NCBI RefSeq assembly: GCF_016107325.1
Contig: NZ_RCVT01000004.1
Location: 186,001 to 250,000, forward strand
DNA length: 64,000 nucleotides
Origin: Sphingomonas sp. MA1305
GTDB lineage: Bacteria > Pseudomonadota > Alphaproteobacteria > Sphingomonadales > Sphingomonadaceae
Direction: 5' to 3'
Positions within the stretch are counted from its first letter, which is position 1; each line of letters starts with the position of its first letter. The position numbers were made by a program, and so were the translations under genes. The notes beneath the pieces were generated by a model that worked only from the letters and a program-made list of their open reading frames with translations, did no database searches and was not told the origin of the DNA. Positions 20,240 through 29,019 of this stretch are shown in pieces.

Positions 20240-20454
20240 GGCTTGGGCGTCCGCCAGCGGTGCGCGAGGCTGGCCGGCACGATCACGATCATCGCCAAGG
20301 CCGACAGCACGATCGCGATGCCGAGGACTTTGATCGGCCATTCGTGGCTGCGCGCGGCGAGGATCATGCCGAGCACCGCGCCGGCGGTGCCGACCAGGCG
20401 GATGCCGACGAGCACCATCCAGCGCCGCATCGCGCGGGCATCGTCGGGCATCAT
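20236..20454 (-). CDS. Small two-helix membrane protein
   Basis: 72 residues from ATG 20454, overlapping the HAD gene stop by ATGA and the ATP12 gene by GTGA. Two transmembrane segments (MVLVGIRLVGTAGAVLGMILAA and VLGIAIVLSALAMIVIVPASLA) and a basic C-terminus. A conserved small gene between HAD and atp12 in sphingomonads is plausible; function unknown. Confidence 0.75.
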   Translation of the reverse strand: MMPDDARAMRRWMVLVGIRLVGTAGAVLGMILAARSHEWPIKVLGIAIVLSALAMIVIVPASLAHRWRTPKP

Positions 20455-21104
20455 GTCAGCAGCGCCGGCAGAGCGGCGACGCGATCGGCGACCACGTCTG
20501 CGCCGCCGTTCACCAGATCGCTTTGGTCGTGATAGCCCCAGGCAACGCCGATCGCGCGCGCGCCCGCCGCCTTCGCCATCACCATGTCGAAGCTGGTGTC
20601 GCCGATCATCGCCGTCTCGGCCGGAGTCGCCCCCGCCTCCGCCATGGCGGCGAGCAGCATCGACGGATCGGGCTTGGACGGGTGGCGATCCGCGGTCTGC
20701 AGGGTGACGAAACGGTCGGCGAGGCCATGGTGGGCGAGGATGTGCGCCAGCCCGCGGTCGGATTTGCCGGTGGCGACGCCGAGCAGCCAGCCGTCGGTTT
20801 GCAGTCGCTCGATTACCGCCGCGATTCCGTCGAACAGCGGCTCCTCCGCCATCGCGCCGCTGGTCCGCAAACGGAAGAAGGCGTCCTTGTAATCCGCCGC
20901 CATTCGCCGGTGCTTCTCGGTGGCTGCATCGGGCAGCAGCGCCTGCAACGCCTCGACGAGCGACAGGCCGACGATGCGGCGGATCGCGGTGCGCGGCGGC
21001 GCCGGCAGCTCGGCGAGCAGGAATGCCTCCTCCATCGCACGGCAGATATTGGCCTGGCTGTCGACGAGGGTCCCGTCGCAGTCGAATACGGCAAGGCGGG
21101 TCAT
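20451..21104 (-). CDS. HAD-IA hydrolase, phosphoglycolate phosphatase-like
   Basis: 217 residues. Motif I FDCDGTLVD (nucleophile Asp8, Asp10), motif III Lys in TGKSDRG and motif IV GDTSFDMVMAKAAG are all present, with a helical cap in between. Such proteins clear phosphoglycolate or other small phosphoesters; Gph is the nearest known type, but specificity is unproven. First gene of a three-gene minus-strand operon. Confidence 0.87.
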   Translation of the reverse strand: MTRLAVFDCDGTLVDSQANICRAMEEAFLLAELPAPPRTAIRRIVGLSLVEALQALLPDAATEKHRRMAADYKDAFFRLRTSGAMAEEPLFDGIAAVIERLQTDGWLLGVATGKSDRGLAHILAHHGLADRFVTLQTADRHPSKPDPSMLLAAMAEAGATPAETAMIGDTSFDMVMAKAAGARAIGVAWGYHDQSDLVNGGADVVADRVAALPALLT

Positions 21105-21259
21105 CGCGCGGGGAAGGGAGCCTGGAACATCGCTTCCGTTGGTAGCGCCGCCGGGGCCGCAAGAGAAGCGCCACCGTGACCAGCCAACGGCCGCTTTACG
21201 ACCTCTTAATCTGACTAAGGTATTTCAAGTGCATGATCTTGGGTTCGCGATGGACATAT

Positions 21260-21838
21260 ATGGCCCAGTCGCTCGCGCGGCATGGCACGGCACGCCGGGG
21301 CCTGGCGCGCATTCGCGAGGATCGTCGCGGCGTCTCGCTGCTCGAATTCGCCCTGGTCGCGGCGCCGTTCATCGCGCTGATGCTCGCGGCCTTGCAGACC
21401 AGCCTGCTCTATTTCGCGCAGGAAGGCCTGGAGACCGCCGTCGAAGCGACCGCGCGTAGCGTCACCACGGGGCAAGCGCAGGCGGCCGACGCGACCGCGA
21501 CATCAATGACTTCCGCCCAACTCGCCAGCCGGTTCCGCACCCAGGCCTGCGCGCGCCTGCCCGCCTATCTCAGCTGTTCGCGGCTGTTCGTCGAGGTCAA
21601 GAGTGCGACGAATTGGAGTGCGATGACCACCGATCTGCCCGACCTGACCAAGGATTCGTCGGGCAATCTGAAGACGCCGATGAGCTACAGCCTCGGCAGC
21701 CAGGGTTCGGTGGTGATGGTCCGCCTGCTCTATATGTGGCCGCTGCAGACTGGGCCGCTCGGCCTCGATTTCTCGGACCAGGGCCGCAACACGCGGCTGA
21801 TCATGGCGACGTCGGTCGCCAAGACGGAGAATTATTGA
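21260..21838 (+). CDS. TadE-like pilus assembly protein
   Basis: 192 residues from ATG 21260 (an earlier ATG at 21233 is possible). The TadE signature is present: a short basic leader, then RRGVSLLEFALVAAPFIALMLAALQ with the Glu five residues into the hydrophobic helix, as in pseudopilins cleaved by prepilin peptidase. The rest is a periplasmic domain with two Cys. It is the first of three co-directional Tad-like genes; no flp, cpaA-F or rcp genes are in the window. Confidence 0.85.
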   Translation: MAQSLARHGTARRGLARIREDRRGVSLLEFALVAAPFIALMLAALQTSLLYFAQEGLETAVEATARSVTTGQAQAADATATSMTSAQLASRFRTQACARLPAYLSCSRLFVEVKSATNWSAMTTDLPDLTKDSSGNLKTPMSYSLGSQGSVVMVRLLYMWPLQTGPLGLDFSDQGRNTRLIMATSVAKTENY

Positions 21839-22383
21839 TGCTGCGCGGTCTCGTCCGGCCCGGTCTGGCCGAGGACCGGCGCGGCACCGCGCTGGTGGAG
21901 TTCGCGGCGGTCGCGCCGGTGCTGATCGTGCTGTGGCTCGGCAGCCTGCAGATCGAGGACGGCATCGCCTGCAATCGCAAGGTGACGGTGGCGACCCGCG
22001 CGATCGCCGATCTGATCGCGCAGAACGTCTCCGGCACGACCACCAAGGGCGAGATCGACAGCAACCTCAATGCGACGACGATGGTGCTGGCGCCATACGA
22101 TGCCAGCCGCGCGACGATCCGGGTGACGCAAGTCTACACCGACGCGTTGCTCCGCACCAAAGTGGTGTGGAGCCGCAGCCTGAATGGCGCTGCGCTCAAT
22201 GCCAACGATACCGCGGTGATCCCGGTCGGCCTGCGCGTCCAGAACAGCTACATGCTGTTTGCCGAAGTGACGTACAACTACAAGCCGCCGATGAACTTCG
22301 GGTTCATCGGGCCGATGAAGTTGGGCGACAATCTGTTCATGCTGCCGCGCAATTCCAACAAAATCGACTGCACGGATTGCTGA
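21838..22383 (+). CDS. TadE/TadG-like pilus assembly protein
   Basis: 181 residues from ATG 21838, which overlaps the previous stop (TGATG). RRGTALVEFAAVAPVLIVLWLGSLQ is the TadE-type N-terminal helix with the conserved Glu. Downstream VTVATRAIADLIAQN matches the usual helix extension. Two C-terminal Cys (KIDCTDC) may pair. A minor pseudopilin partner of the flanking genes. Confidence 0.85.
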   Translation: MLRGLVRPGLAEDRRGTALVEFAAVAPVLIVLWLGSLQIEDGIACNRKVTVATRAIADLIAQNVSGTTTKGEIDSNLNATTMVLAPYDASRATIRVTQVYTDALLRTKVVWSRSLNGAALNANDTAVIPVGLRVQNSYMLFAEVTYNYKPPMNFGFIGPMKLGDNLFMLPRNSNKIDCTDC

Positions 22384-22397
22384 GGGTCCGAACGACG

Positions 22398-23723
22398 ATG
22401 GTTTCCTTGATCGCCCTGCTCCGTCGCCTGCGTGCCAACCGGCGTGGCGGCGTTTTCATGATCTTCGGCTTTGGCTTGCTGCCGCTGTCGTTCGCCGTCG
22501 GAATGGGCATCGACTATGCGCGGGCGATGAAGACGCAGACCAAGCTGAACGCCATTGCCGATGCCGCAGCCCTGGTCGCGGTCAGCAAGCAGGTGATGAC
22601 CATCGATGACACCACGGCCGCGCTCTTGGCGACGCAGATGTTCAACACGCAGGCGCAGGCGCTGATCGACGCCAACCAGGCGCGGATCACGAGCCTCACG
22701 GTCACCGCGCCGAAGGACAGCACCGGGCGGCGCGTCGCGACGGTGGTTTATACCGCCCAATCACCCAATAATTTCGCCCGACTGCTGGGCATGGCGAACC
22801 TCAACATTGGGGGCCGGTCGACCACGACCAACGCGACCGCGCCGGACATCGATTTCTACATGTTGCTCGACGTTTCCGGGTCGATGGCGCTGCCGACGAC
22901 CTCCGCCGGCCTGACTATCGTCGCCAACAGCAACAGCAGCAAATGCCAGTTCGCCTGCCATTCGACCAATGACCTCAAGGGCACCGCCAAGGACGGGACG
23001 ACCAAGGATCTGTACGGCGTCGCCAAAAGCTATGGCCTGACGCTGCGCATCGACGAAGAGGGGACCGCCGTTTCCAAGCTAACCTCCGACGCACAGAGCA
23101 CGTCCAGCAAGAACGGTGCGCAATATCGCATGGCGATCGCCACATTCCGCGGCGCGGGTGGCTTTTCCAAACTGTACGCCATCGACGATCCGAACGGACT
23201 GGCCGGCGCGTCGACCAAGACGACCAACCTGACGCCATCGAACTTCTATAAAAATGGTTGCCCGACCAGCGCCTGCGCGTCGACGGAGGTCGGCTACAAC
23301 GACCGGGACACCGGCAGTTCGGACGCGTTCACGCAGATCAACGCCTGGATGCCGAACCCCGGCGACGGCATCACCACCAACGCCAAGCCGCAGGCGATCA
23401 TGTTCGTCATCACCGACGGCATGCGCGACGAGACGCGGTCGAACGGCCGGCCTGAGATCGCCTTCGACACGACGAAGTGCGACACGATCAAGGCGCGGAA
23501 CATCCGCATCGCGGTGCTCTACACCGAATATCTGGCGCAATCGCTGGACAACGACAGCTGGTCGCAGAGCAACGTCAAACCGTATCTGTATCAGGTCGAG
23601 CCGGCGCTGCAGGCCTGCGCGTCGCCCGGCCTATACACCAAGGTGACCTCGGACCAGGACATCTACACCGCGCTCGACGCGCTGTTCCAGAGCGCCGTCG
23701 CCACCGCCCGCATCACCCGCTGA
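22398..23723 (+). CDS. TadG-like protein with von Willebrand A domain
   Basis: 441 residues from ATG 22398. N-terminal TadG-type segment (RRGGVFMIFGFGLLPLSFAVGMGIDYARAMKTQTKLNAIADAAAL, here only described), then a vWA domain with the MIDAS motif DVSGS around residue 155 and a second metal-site Asp in FVITDG. Several Cys lie in the insert between them. It should be anchored in the inner membrane and act in pilus or surface assembly. Its 3' end overlaps the convergent paiB-like gene by 11 bp. Confidence 0.88.
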   Translation: MVSLIALLRRLRANRRGGVFMIFGFGLLPLSFAVGMGIDYARAMKTQTKLNAIADAAALVAVSKQVMTIDDTTAALLATQMFNTQAQALIDANQARITSLTVTAPKDSTGRRVATVVYTAQSPNNFARLLGMANLNIGGRSTTTNATAPDIDFYMLLDVSGSMALPTTSAGLTIVANSNSSKCQFACHSTNDLKGTAKDGTTKDLYGVAKSYGLTLRIDEEGTAVSKLTSDAQSTSSKNGAQYRMAIATFRGAGGFSKLYAIDDPNGLAGASTKTTNLTPSNFYKNGCPTSACASTEVGYNDRDTGSSDAFTQINAWMPNPGDGITTNAKPQAIMFVITDGMRDETRSNGRPEIAFDTTKCDTIKARNIRIAVLYTEYLAQSLDNDSWSQSNVKPYLYQVEPALQACASPGLYTKVTSDQDIYTALDALFQSAVATARITR

Positions 23724-24315
23724 TCGGCGCACCGGCGGCGACGGCCTGCGCCATAAGCGAGCTGCCGCCACGCGTCAGCCCGGCGACCACACCGGCGCGA
23801 TCCGCCGCCGTCTTGTTCTGGCTGAGCTTGAGGGTGGCTGAGAGGATCGGTTTGTCGATGGCGAAGCCACGGATACCCGCCAGCAGCTTGGCAAAGGCGT
23901 GCTGGTCCATCTTGGTGCGTGACCACGGCCGGTCCGCTGGCTCGTGCAACAGGGCGAGGCGGTCGAGCTGTTCGACGGTGTCATCGTCGCTGATCGCGGT
24001 GGCGGTGCCGCGCATTTCGACGGCGACGTAGTTCCAGGTCGGCACCTGATTGTCGGGCCGTTCGTACCAACTGGGGCTGATATAGCCGTGTACGCCAAGT
24101 ACGGCGACGACCAGATCGGCTCCGTCGCAATGATCCGCGGCGGGATTGCCGCGCGCGACATGAAAGCGCACGCTCCCACCGTGCCGGGTGATCGGGGCGT
24201 GCACGATCAACGGCCCCCCGGGGGCGGGAACGACGATGTGCGCCAGACCGATCGACTCCGCCATCGCCAAGAGGTCGGCGTCGGGCTCCGGCCTGAATGC
24301 CGGATGCGGATGCAT
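23713..24315 (-). CDS. FMN-binding negative transcriptional regulator (PaiB-like)
   Basis: 200 residues from ATG 24315, overlapping the rluA-like stop by ATGA. PaiB family: MHPHPAFRP at the N-terminus, GYISPSWYERPDNQVPTWNYV in the flavin-binding region and a DRPWS...GIRGFAI block. Family members bind FMN with a split beta-barrel; regulatory function was shown for Bacillus PaiB but many homologues may be flavoenzymes. Convergent with the TadG-like gene. Confidence 0.9.
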   Translation of the reverse strand: MHPHPAFRPEPDADLLAMAESIGLAHIVVPAPGGPLIVHAPITRHGGSVRFHVARGNPAADHCDGADLVVAVLGVHGYISPSWYERPDNQVPTWNYVAVEMRGTATAISDDDTVEQLDRLALLHEPADRPWSRTKMDQHAFAKLLAGIRGFAIDKPILSATLKLSQNKTAADRAGVVAGLTRGGSSLMAQAVAAGAPISG

Positions 24316-25412
24316 CAGTCGCGACCGCCGCGGCGGCGGCGCTCGCCGCGATGTTCCTTGCGCATCGACTTGGCGTGCGCCTTCGCGCGTTGCTTCAGCA
24401 CCGACTTGGGCGGCGGACCCTTCTTCGCCTCCTCGAGCGGCAGCGCGTCGCCCTGCGCCTCCTCGAAGCCGAGGCTGGCGAGGCTTTCGGCGAAATGGTG
24501 CGGCAGCGCGGCGGTGGCGTCGATCGCGCCGCCGTCGGGATGGTCGACGCGGATGCGCCGTGCGTGCAGGTGCATCTTGCGGCTGATCCCGCCGGTCAGG
24601 AAGGCGGCGGGACCGCCATATTTGCCGTCGCCGACGATCGGATGGCCGATCGCGGCCATGTGGACGCGCAGCTGGTGGGTGCGGCCGGTGAACGGCTGCA
24701 GCTCGACCCAGCAGGCGCGGTTGCCGGCGCGCTCGATCACGCGGTAGCGCGACCGCGACGGCAGGCCGTTCTCCTCGTCGACATGCATCTTCTCGCCGCC
24801 GGTGCCGGGCTGCTTGGCGATCGGCAGGTCGACCATGCCGTCGTCGATCGACGGCACGCCGACCACCAAGGCCCAATAGACTTTCCGCGCCGTCCGGCTG
24901 GAGAAGGCCTTGGCGAAGAAGGCGGCGGCGCGGCTGGTCCGCGCGACGAGCAGCGCGCCGCTGGTGTCCTTGTCGAGGCGGTGGACCAGCTTGGGCCGTC
25001 CCTCGCTTTCGAACTGCAGCGCGTCGAGCAGCGCGTCGACATGCTCGTGCGTCTTGGTGCCGCCCTGCGTTGCCAGGCCAGGCGGCTTGTTGAGCACGAT
25101 CGCCGACGGGTCGCGGTGGATCACCATCTCGCGAGCAAAGGCGATCTGATCCTCGGTCAGCGGCGTGCGCGGCTTCTGCGGGCGCGGCGCGTCGGTGGCG
25201 GCGGGTTCGGCCGGTGGCACGCGCAGCACCTGGCCGGCGGCGATCCGGTCGCCGGGCGCGGCGCGGGCGCCGTCGACCCGCAACTGGCCGGTGCGCGCCC
25301 ATTTGGCGACGGTGGTGAAGCTGGTGTCGGGCAGGTGCCGCTTGAACCAGCGGTCGAGGCGGATGCCGTCGTCGTCGAGGCCGACGGTGAACTGGCGGAC
25401 GGCGTCGCTCAT
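24315..25412 (-). CDS. RluA-family pseudouridine synthase
   Basis: 365 residues from ATG 25412 (overlaps crcB stop by ATGA). N-terminal S4-like RNA-binding region (RLDRWFKRHLPDTSF...GQLRVDG), catalytic motif HRLDKDTSGALL with the nucleophilic Asp, and a C-terminal RTHQLRVHMA block. RluC/RluD-type enzymes modify 23S rRNA; which uridines are modified here is not determinable. The C-terminus is very Lys/Arg-rich (RAKAHAKSMRKEHRGERR), a likely RNA-binding tail. Confidence 0.93.
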   Translation of the reverse strand: MSDAVRQFTVGLDDDGIRLDRWFKRHLPDTSFTTVAKWARTGQLRVDGARAAPGDRIAAGQVLRVPPAEPAATDAPRPQKPRTPLTEDQIAFAREMVIHRDPSAIVLNKPPGLATQGGTKTHEHVDALLDALQFESEGRPKLVHRLDKDTSGALLVARTSRAAAFFAKAFSSRTARKVYWALVVGVPSIDDGMVDLPIAKQPGTGGEKMHVDEENGLPSRSRYRVIERAGNRACWVELQPFTGRTHQLRVHMAAIGHPIVGDGKYGGPAAFLTGGISRKMHLHARRIRVDHPDGGAIDATAALPHHFAESLASLGFEEAQGDALPLEEAKKGPPPKSVLKQRAKAHAKSMRKEHRGERRRRGGRD

Positions 25413-25786
25413 GCGGTGATCCCCCTGGCGAGTGCGAGACCGGCGGCGAGCGCGAGCAGCGATCCGGCGACGGAGACGAGAATATAGGCCCAGGCGACCG
25501 GCGCCGCGCCGCGCTCGAACAGGGTCACCGCGTCGAGCGAGAAGGAGGAGAAGGTGGTGAAGCCGCCGAGCACGCCGACGCCGAGCAGCAGCCGCCAGGT
25601 CTCGCCGCCCTGTCCCAGCCGCGCGAGGGTGCCGACGAGCAGCCCCATCAGCAACCCGCCGATCAGGTTCACCGTAAGCGTGCCGTAGGGAAAGGCGGGA
25701 CCGAGCAGCGCGAGCATCGCGCGGCCGACCAGATGGCGTGCCCCGCTGCCCAGCGCACCGCCGATCATGACGAGGACGAGTGGCAT
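25409..25786 (-). CDS. crcB: Fluoride ion channel CrcB/Fluc
   Basis: 125 residues, four hydrophobic helices, the family motifs GGALGSGARH, GTLTVNLIGGLLMG and GGFTTFSSFSLDA (Phe-box and Na-site Thr). Exports fluoride as a dual-topology dimer. First gene of a three-gene minus-strand string. I looked for a fluoride riboswitch in the ~50 bp upstream and saw none. Confidence 0.96.
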   Translation of the reverse strand: MPLVLVMIGGALGSGARHLVGRAMLALLGPAFPYGTLTVNLIGGLLMGLLVGTLARLGQGGETWRLLLGVGVLGGFTTFSSFSLDAVTLFERGAAPVAWAYILVSVAGSLLALAAGLALARGITA

Positions 25787-25838
25787 AATCGCACCGCCCT
25801 AGAGGCAAATGCGCCGGAAGGGAAATGCCGGCGGCGGC

Positions 25839-26561
25839 TCAGCGCACCAGGAGGTCGACGTCGGTGCCGCCGCCGGGGCGCGGGGTGGCGTAGACGACAT
25901 AAGCGTCGTTGCCGCGGGTGCCGCCGAGCACGTGGCGGTCGCCGTCCGCCTGATGCTCCGCCGAATAGCCGGCGCGGGTGACCCGGGCATGGTACCAGTC
26001 GAGGATGCGACCGACCGGCGCGCTGCTGGCGAAGCTGACCGCGCGCAGGCCGCAGGCGTCGTTGCCGGCCGCATCCGTCACCCGCGCGTCGGGGTAGAGC
26101 GGCACCGCGGCGGGCAGGCGGTTGGCCCAGCCGGCGGAATAGCTGACGTTGGCAGCGCAGTCGGCCGAGCCGGGCGACTGGCGCCGGGCGAGTTCGCCGA
26201 GGGTCAGCGCGCCGTCCGCCTTGCGGCATTGCGGGCAATCGCCCTGCGCCGCCGGCGTCGGCTTGAGGTCGGCGGGCGAGACGCCGTCGGGCCGGGTGCC
26301 GAGGTCGGCGGGCGGGATCGCGCCGGGGTCGGGGCGGCTGGGCGGGCGGACGACGTTGGTGTTGGCCGATTGGGTGAGGGCGGGATCGACCATGATCTGG
26401 TCGCGGAGCGCGGCGGTGAGCGCCGGGTCGCGCTGGTTGGCGGGCCGGGCGCCTTCGGTCAGTTCGCGGTCGAGGCTGTCGAGATCCTGTTGCGCGGACG
26501 GTGCCTTGCCACAGGCGGCGAGCAGCAGAGCGACGGCGAGCAGGGCGCGGGAAGCGGACAC
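25839..26561 (-). CDS. Predicted lipoprotein of unknown function
   Basis: 240 residues with signal peptide and lipobox LAAC (Cys17). An unstructured Pro-rich middle (residues ~60-110), then a CPQCRKADGALTLGEL segment and a folded C-terminal ~110 residues (YPDARVTDAAGNDACG..., DWYHARVTRAGYSAEH). Four Cys after the lipid Cys may form disulfides. No recognised enzymatic motif. Probably cell-envelope located. Confidence 0.75.
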   Translation of the reverse strand: MSASRALLAVALLLAACGKAPSAQQDLDSLDRELTEGARPANQRDPALTAALRDQIMVDPALTQSANTNVVRPPSRPDPGAIPPADLGTRPDGVSPADLKPTPAAQGDCPQCRKADGALTLGELARRQSPGSADCAANVSYSAGWANRLPAAVPLYPDARVTDAAGNDACGLRAVSFASSAPVGRILDWYHARVTRAGYSAEHQADGDRHVLGGTRGNDAYVVYATPRPGGGTDVDLLVR

Positions 26562-26687
26562 CGGGGATATCTGGCACGACCGCCGCTAAGGAACCACCGA
26601 CAGGCGTGGTTAACGGTCCGGCACCGTCGCCCCGACGCAGCGGCGGCGATGCTTGTGCCGGGGCGCAGCATTGCCCATGTCAGGGCG

Positions 26688-26909
26688 ATGCTGAACATCC
26701 TTTCCGTGCTGATCGGCCTGGTCACGCTGGCGCTGGGCCTGGTCGCGTTCGTGCCGCTGCTCGGCTGGCTCAACTGGCTGGTCATTCCGATCGGCATCGT
26801 CGGGGCCGCGGTCGGCGCCCTGTCCGCGTCGAACGGCGGGCGCAACCTCAACCTGCTGCTGATCGTCGTCTTCGCCCTGCGGCTGATGCTGGGCGGCGGG
26901 ATCTTCTGA
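26688..26909 (+). CDS. Small hydrophobic membrane protein
   Basis: 73 residues from ATG 26688, almost entirely hydrophobic: three helices separated by GWLNW and SASNGGRN. This length and pattern match many unnamed inner-membrane proteins. An upstream in-frame ATG (26649) would add a polar leader. Convergent with the RcnB-like gene; a hairpin separates them. Confidence 0.65.
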   Translation: MLNILSVLIGLVTLALGLVAFVPLLGWLNWLVIPIGIVGAAVGALSASNGGRNLNLLLIVVFALRLMLGGGIF

Positions 26910-26918
26910 ACCCGCGAC

Positions 26919-26946
26919 ACGGAGCCCGGCGTGTGCCGGGCTCCGT
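26919..26946. terminator. Hairpin between convergent genes
   Basis: A perfect 12-bp stem ACGGAGCCCGGC / GCCGGGCTCCGT with a GTGT loop. There is no T-run, so termination would be weak or Rho-assisted, but the position between two convergent genes suggests that role. Confidence 0.55.
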
Positions 26947-26961
26947 CCCCGTGACGAACTT

Positions 26962-27552
26962 TTAGCGGCAGACGACCTGGCCGCGGTCGACCGACTGGCC
27001 GAGCAGGGCCCCGCCGGCGCCGCCGACCAAGGTGCCGAGCAGGCGCGAGCCGCCGCCGGCGATGACGTTGCCGAGCGCACCGCCCGCCAGGCCGCCGACG
27101 ATCAGGCCGGTGGTGCCGTCCGAACGGCGGCAGTAATACCGCCCGTTGGTGCCGCGATAGATGCGGTCGTTGCGGGTCAGCCGGCGCGGCTGATAATAGC
27201 GGCCGTCGCGATAATAACGGTCGGCGTAATAGGCGCGCTGGCCCGGCGGCAGCCGGTTATAGTCATAGTTGCGATAGGCGCGCCAATCGTCGCGGCGGTC
27301 CTGGCGGATGTCGCGCAGATCCTCGCGCCGGTCCTGGCGGGCATCGCGAACCTGGTCGCGATATTCGCGGCGGGCGTCGCGGACGTCGCGCGGCGAATCG
27401 GCGTCGCGCAAGTCGCGGCGATAGTCGCGCTGCGCGTCGCGCACTTCCTTGCGATATTCGCGGTTCGCGCCGTACGGCGTGTCCTGCGCGGCGACCGGCA
27501 TCGCGGCCAGAGTGGTGGCGGCCATCGCCACCGACAGAAACAGTTTACGCAT
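26962..27552 (-). CDS. RcnB-like periplasmic protein with C-terminal glycine zipper
   Basis: 196 residues from ATG 27552 with a cleavable signal peptide (…AAMPVAAQ). Residues ~30-95 form a repetitive Arg/Asp-rich region of near-heptads (DARREYRDQV, DARQDRREDL, DIRQDRRDDW), likely a charged coiled helix. Then an RcnB-like NRLPPGQRAYYADRYYRDGRYY block, and a C-terminal part CRRSDGTTGLIVGGLAGGALGN with GxxxG motifs. The C-terminal part is a paralogue of the whole protein at 28242-28556. An envelope role is likely; the nickel/cobalt role of E. coli RcnB should not be assumed. Confidence 0.82.
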   Translation of the reverse strand: MRKLFLSVAMAATTLAAMPVAAQDTPYGANREYRKEVRDAQRDYRRDLRDADSPRDVRDARREYRDQVRDARQDRREDLRDIRQDRRDDWRAYRNYDYNRLPPGQRAYYADRYYRDGRYYQPRRLTRNDRIYRGTNGRYYCRRSDGTTGLIVGGLAGGALGNVIAGGGSRLLGTLVGGAGGALLGQSVDRGQVVCR

Positions 27553-27678
27553 CACACTCTCCCGTGTTGATCGATGCAAAGACAACGGCTTGGCCAAGGC
27601 GCGGTTGCGTGAACCGGAAACTACGTCCGGTTCACGTCACCGACAGGCGCAGCCGCCGCCCAGCCGAAGCGCCGCCGC

Positions 27679-28104
27679 TCAGCCGAAGCGGACGTCGAGC
27701 GCGATGTCGCAGTTGAGCACCTTCGAAACCGGGCAGCCGGCCTTGGCCTCGTTGGCGATCCGTTCGAACTCGGCGGGGTCGATGCCGTCGACCTGGCCGG
27801 TCAGGCTGAGCTGCGAACGGGTGATGGTGAAGCCATCGCCGTCCTTGTCGAGCGTCACCTTGGCGGTCGTTTCCAGATTGCCCTGGCTATGGCCGGCGCC
27901 GGCCAGCGCGAAGCTCAGCGCCATGGTGAAGCAGCTGGCGTGGGCGGCAGCGATCAGCTCTTCCGGATTGGTGCCCTTGCCGTCCTCGAAGCGGGTGTTG
28001 AAGCCATATTGCGTCTCGTCGAGCACGCCCGACTGGGTCGAGACATGGCCCTTGCCGTCCTTGCCGAGGCCTTCGTAGCGGGCGGAGCCCGAGCGGGTCA
28101 CCAT
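27679..28104 (-). CDS. OsmC-family organic hydroperoxide reductase
   Basis: 141 residues from ATG 28104. The two redox Cys are present in AAAHASCFTMALSFAL and AKAGCPVSKVL, as in OsmC/Ohr thiol peroxidases, and the family N-terminus ARYEGLGKDGKGHVST matches OsmC more than Ohr. Protects against organic peroxides. It lies between two glycine-zipper envelope genes on the same strand. Confidence 0.94.
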   Translation of the reverse strand: MVTRSGSARYEGLGKDGKGHVSTQSGVLDETQYGFNTRFEDGKGTNPEELIAAAHASCFTMALSFALAGAGHSQGNLETTAKVTLDKDGDGFTITRSQLSLTGQVDGIDPAEFERIANEAKAGCPVSKVLNCDIALDVRFG

Positions 28105-28241
28105 GATGCTGATCTCCTGAACACATGAATGGGGCGCCGCGAGTCTCCCCGCGACGCCCGGTCCAACGCGCCACGCGCGTTTTGGCGGCATGATCGCCCG
28201 TGTCCGCTACCGCGCCGAGGCACGGCGGCGGACCGGCCGAA

Positions 28242-28556
28242 TCAGCGGCAGCCGCGGCGGCTGCGCTGGCTGCTGCGGTCGACCTCGCGGCCGAGCAGGC
28301 CGCCGGCGACCGCGCCGCCGAGCGTGCCGAGCGTGCGGTCGCCACGCGTGTCGATCGTGCGGCCGAGCAAGGCGCCGGCGACGCCGCCGACCACCAGGCC
28401 GGTGGTGCCGTCGGGCTTGCGGCAGCGCAGGCGGCCGCGATCGTCGCGCCACTCGCGATACTTGTAGCGCTGCGCACCGGCCTGCGACACCGGCACCACC
28501 ATCGTCGCCGGCAGCACCATCGCGGTGCACCCCAGAGCGAGCATCAACTTACGCAT
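28242..28556 (-). CDS. Glycine-zipper 2TM-domain protein
   Basis: 104 residues from ATG 28556, signal peptide (MRKLMLALGCTAMVLP), then RLRCRKPDGTTGLVVGGVAGALLGRTID and LGTLGGAVAGGLLGREVD: two glycine-zipper helices. It matches the C-terminal half of the gene at 26962-27552 almost domain for domain (C+RR/K-x-DGTTGL-VGG). Likely outer-membrane associated, of the 17-kDa antigen/OmpA-like glycine-zipper type. Confidence 0.85.
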   Translation of the reverse strand: MRKLMLALGCTAMVLPATMVVPVSQAGAQRYKYREWRDDRGRLRCRKPDGTTGLVVGGVAGALLGRTIDTRGDRTLGTLGGAVAGGLLGREVDRSSQRSRRGCR

Positions 28557-28667
28557 CGGAACAACTCCCTTTCGTGAAGAAACTGTCATGAAAACGTCGC
28601 CCGATTAGCGGGGGTTGCATGAACCCAGAACAACGTTCCATTCAGGAAACGACCGTCCCGAAACGGA

Positions 28668-28880
28668 TCAGCGCAGCGCCGCGATCGCTGCCGCGACATC
28701 GGCATTATCCGGCTGGTCGGTGTCGTCGCCGGTCGCGGCCGCCGTCGCATGGGCGGCCGCGTCGGTCCGATGGCGTTCGCCGGGCAGCGCATCGGCGAGG
28801 TCGGCCGCCGCCCAGACGATGCCGGCCGCCCAGAGCAACGCCGCCCAGCGGCTGCGGAACAGGCGCGGGCCGGGCAGCAT
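28668..28880 (-). CDS. Hypothetical short membrane protein
   Basis: 70 residues from ATG 28880: MLPGPRLFRSRWAALLWAAG then a single transmembrane helix and a polar, Asp/Ala-rich tail (TGDDTDQPDNADVAAAIAALR). The frame continues upstream but without sensible protein composition. No recognised family; coding status uncertain. It follows the HTH gene on the same strand. Confidence 0.45.
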   Translation of the reverse strand: MLPGPRLFRSRWAALLWAAGIVWAAADLADALPGERHRTDAAAHATAAATGDDTDQPDNADVAAAIAALR

Positions 28881-29019
28881 CGCCGCGCAGTCTGCACGCC
28901 GATCCCTTGCCGCCGGCTTGCCGGACGGGGTTAATCGTGGGCCATCCCCATCGCCATTGTCGCCGTCGCCAGGGCGGGTCGCAGCCGGAAAGTCGCAAAG
29001 GTCGCACCGATCACCCCCG

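Noticed and set aside
25787..25838. Possible fluoride riboswitch before crcB
   Set aside because: The ~50-bp region lacks the conserved pseudoknot sequences and is too short.
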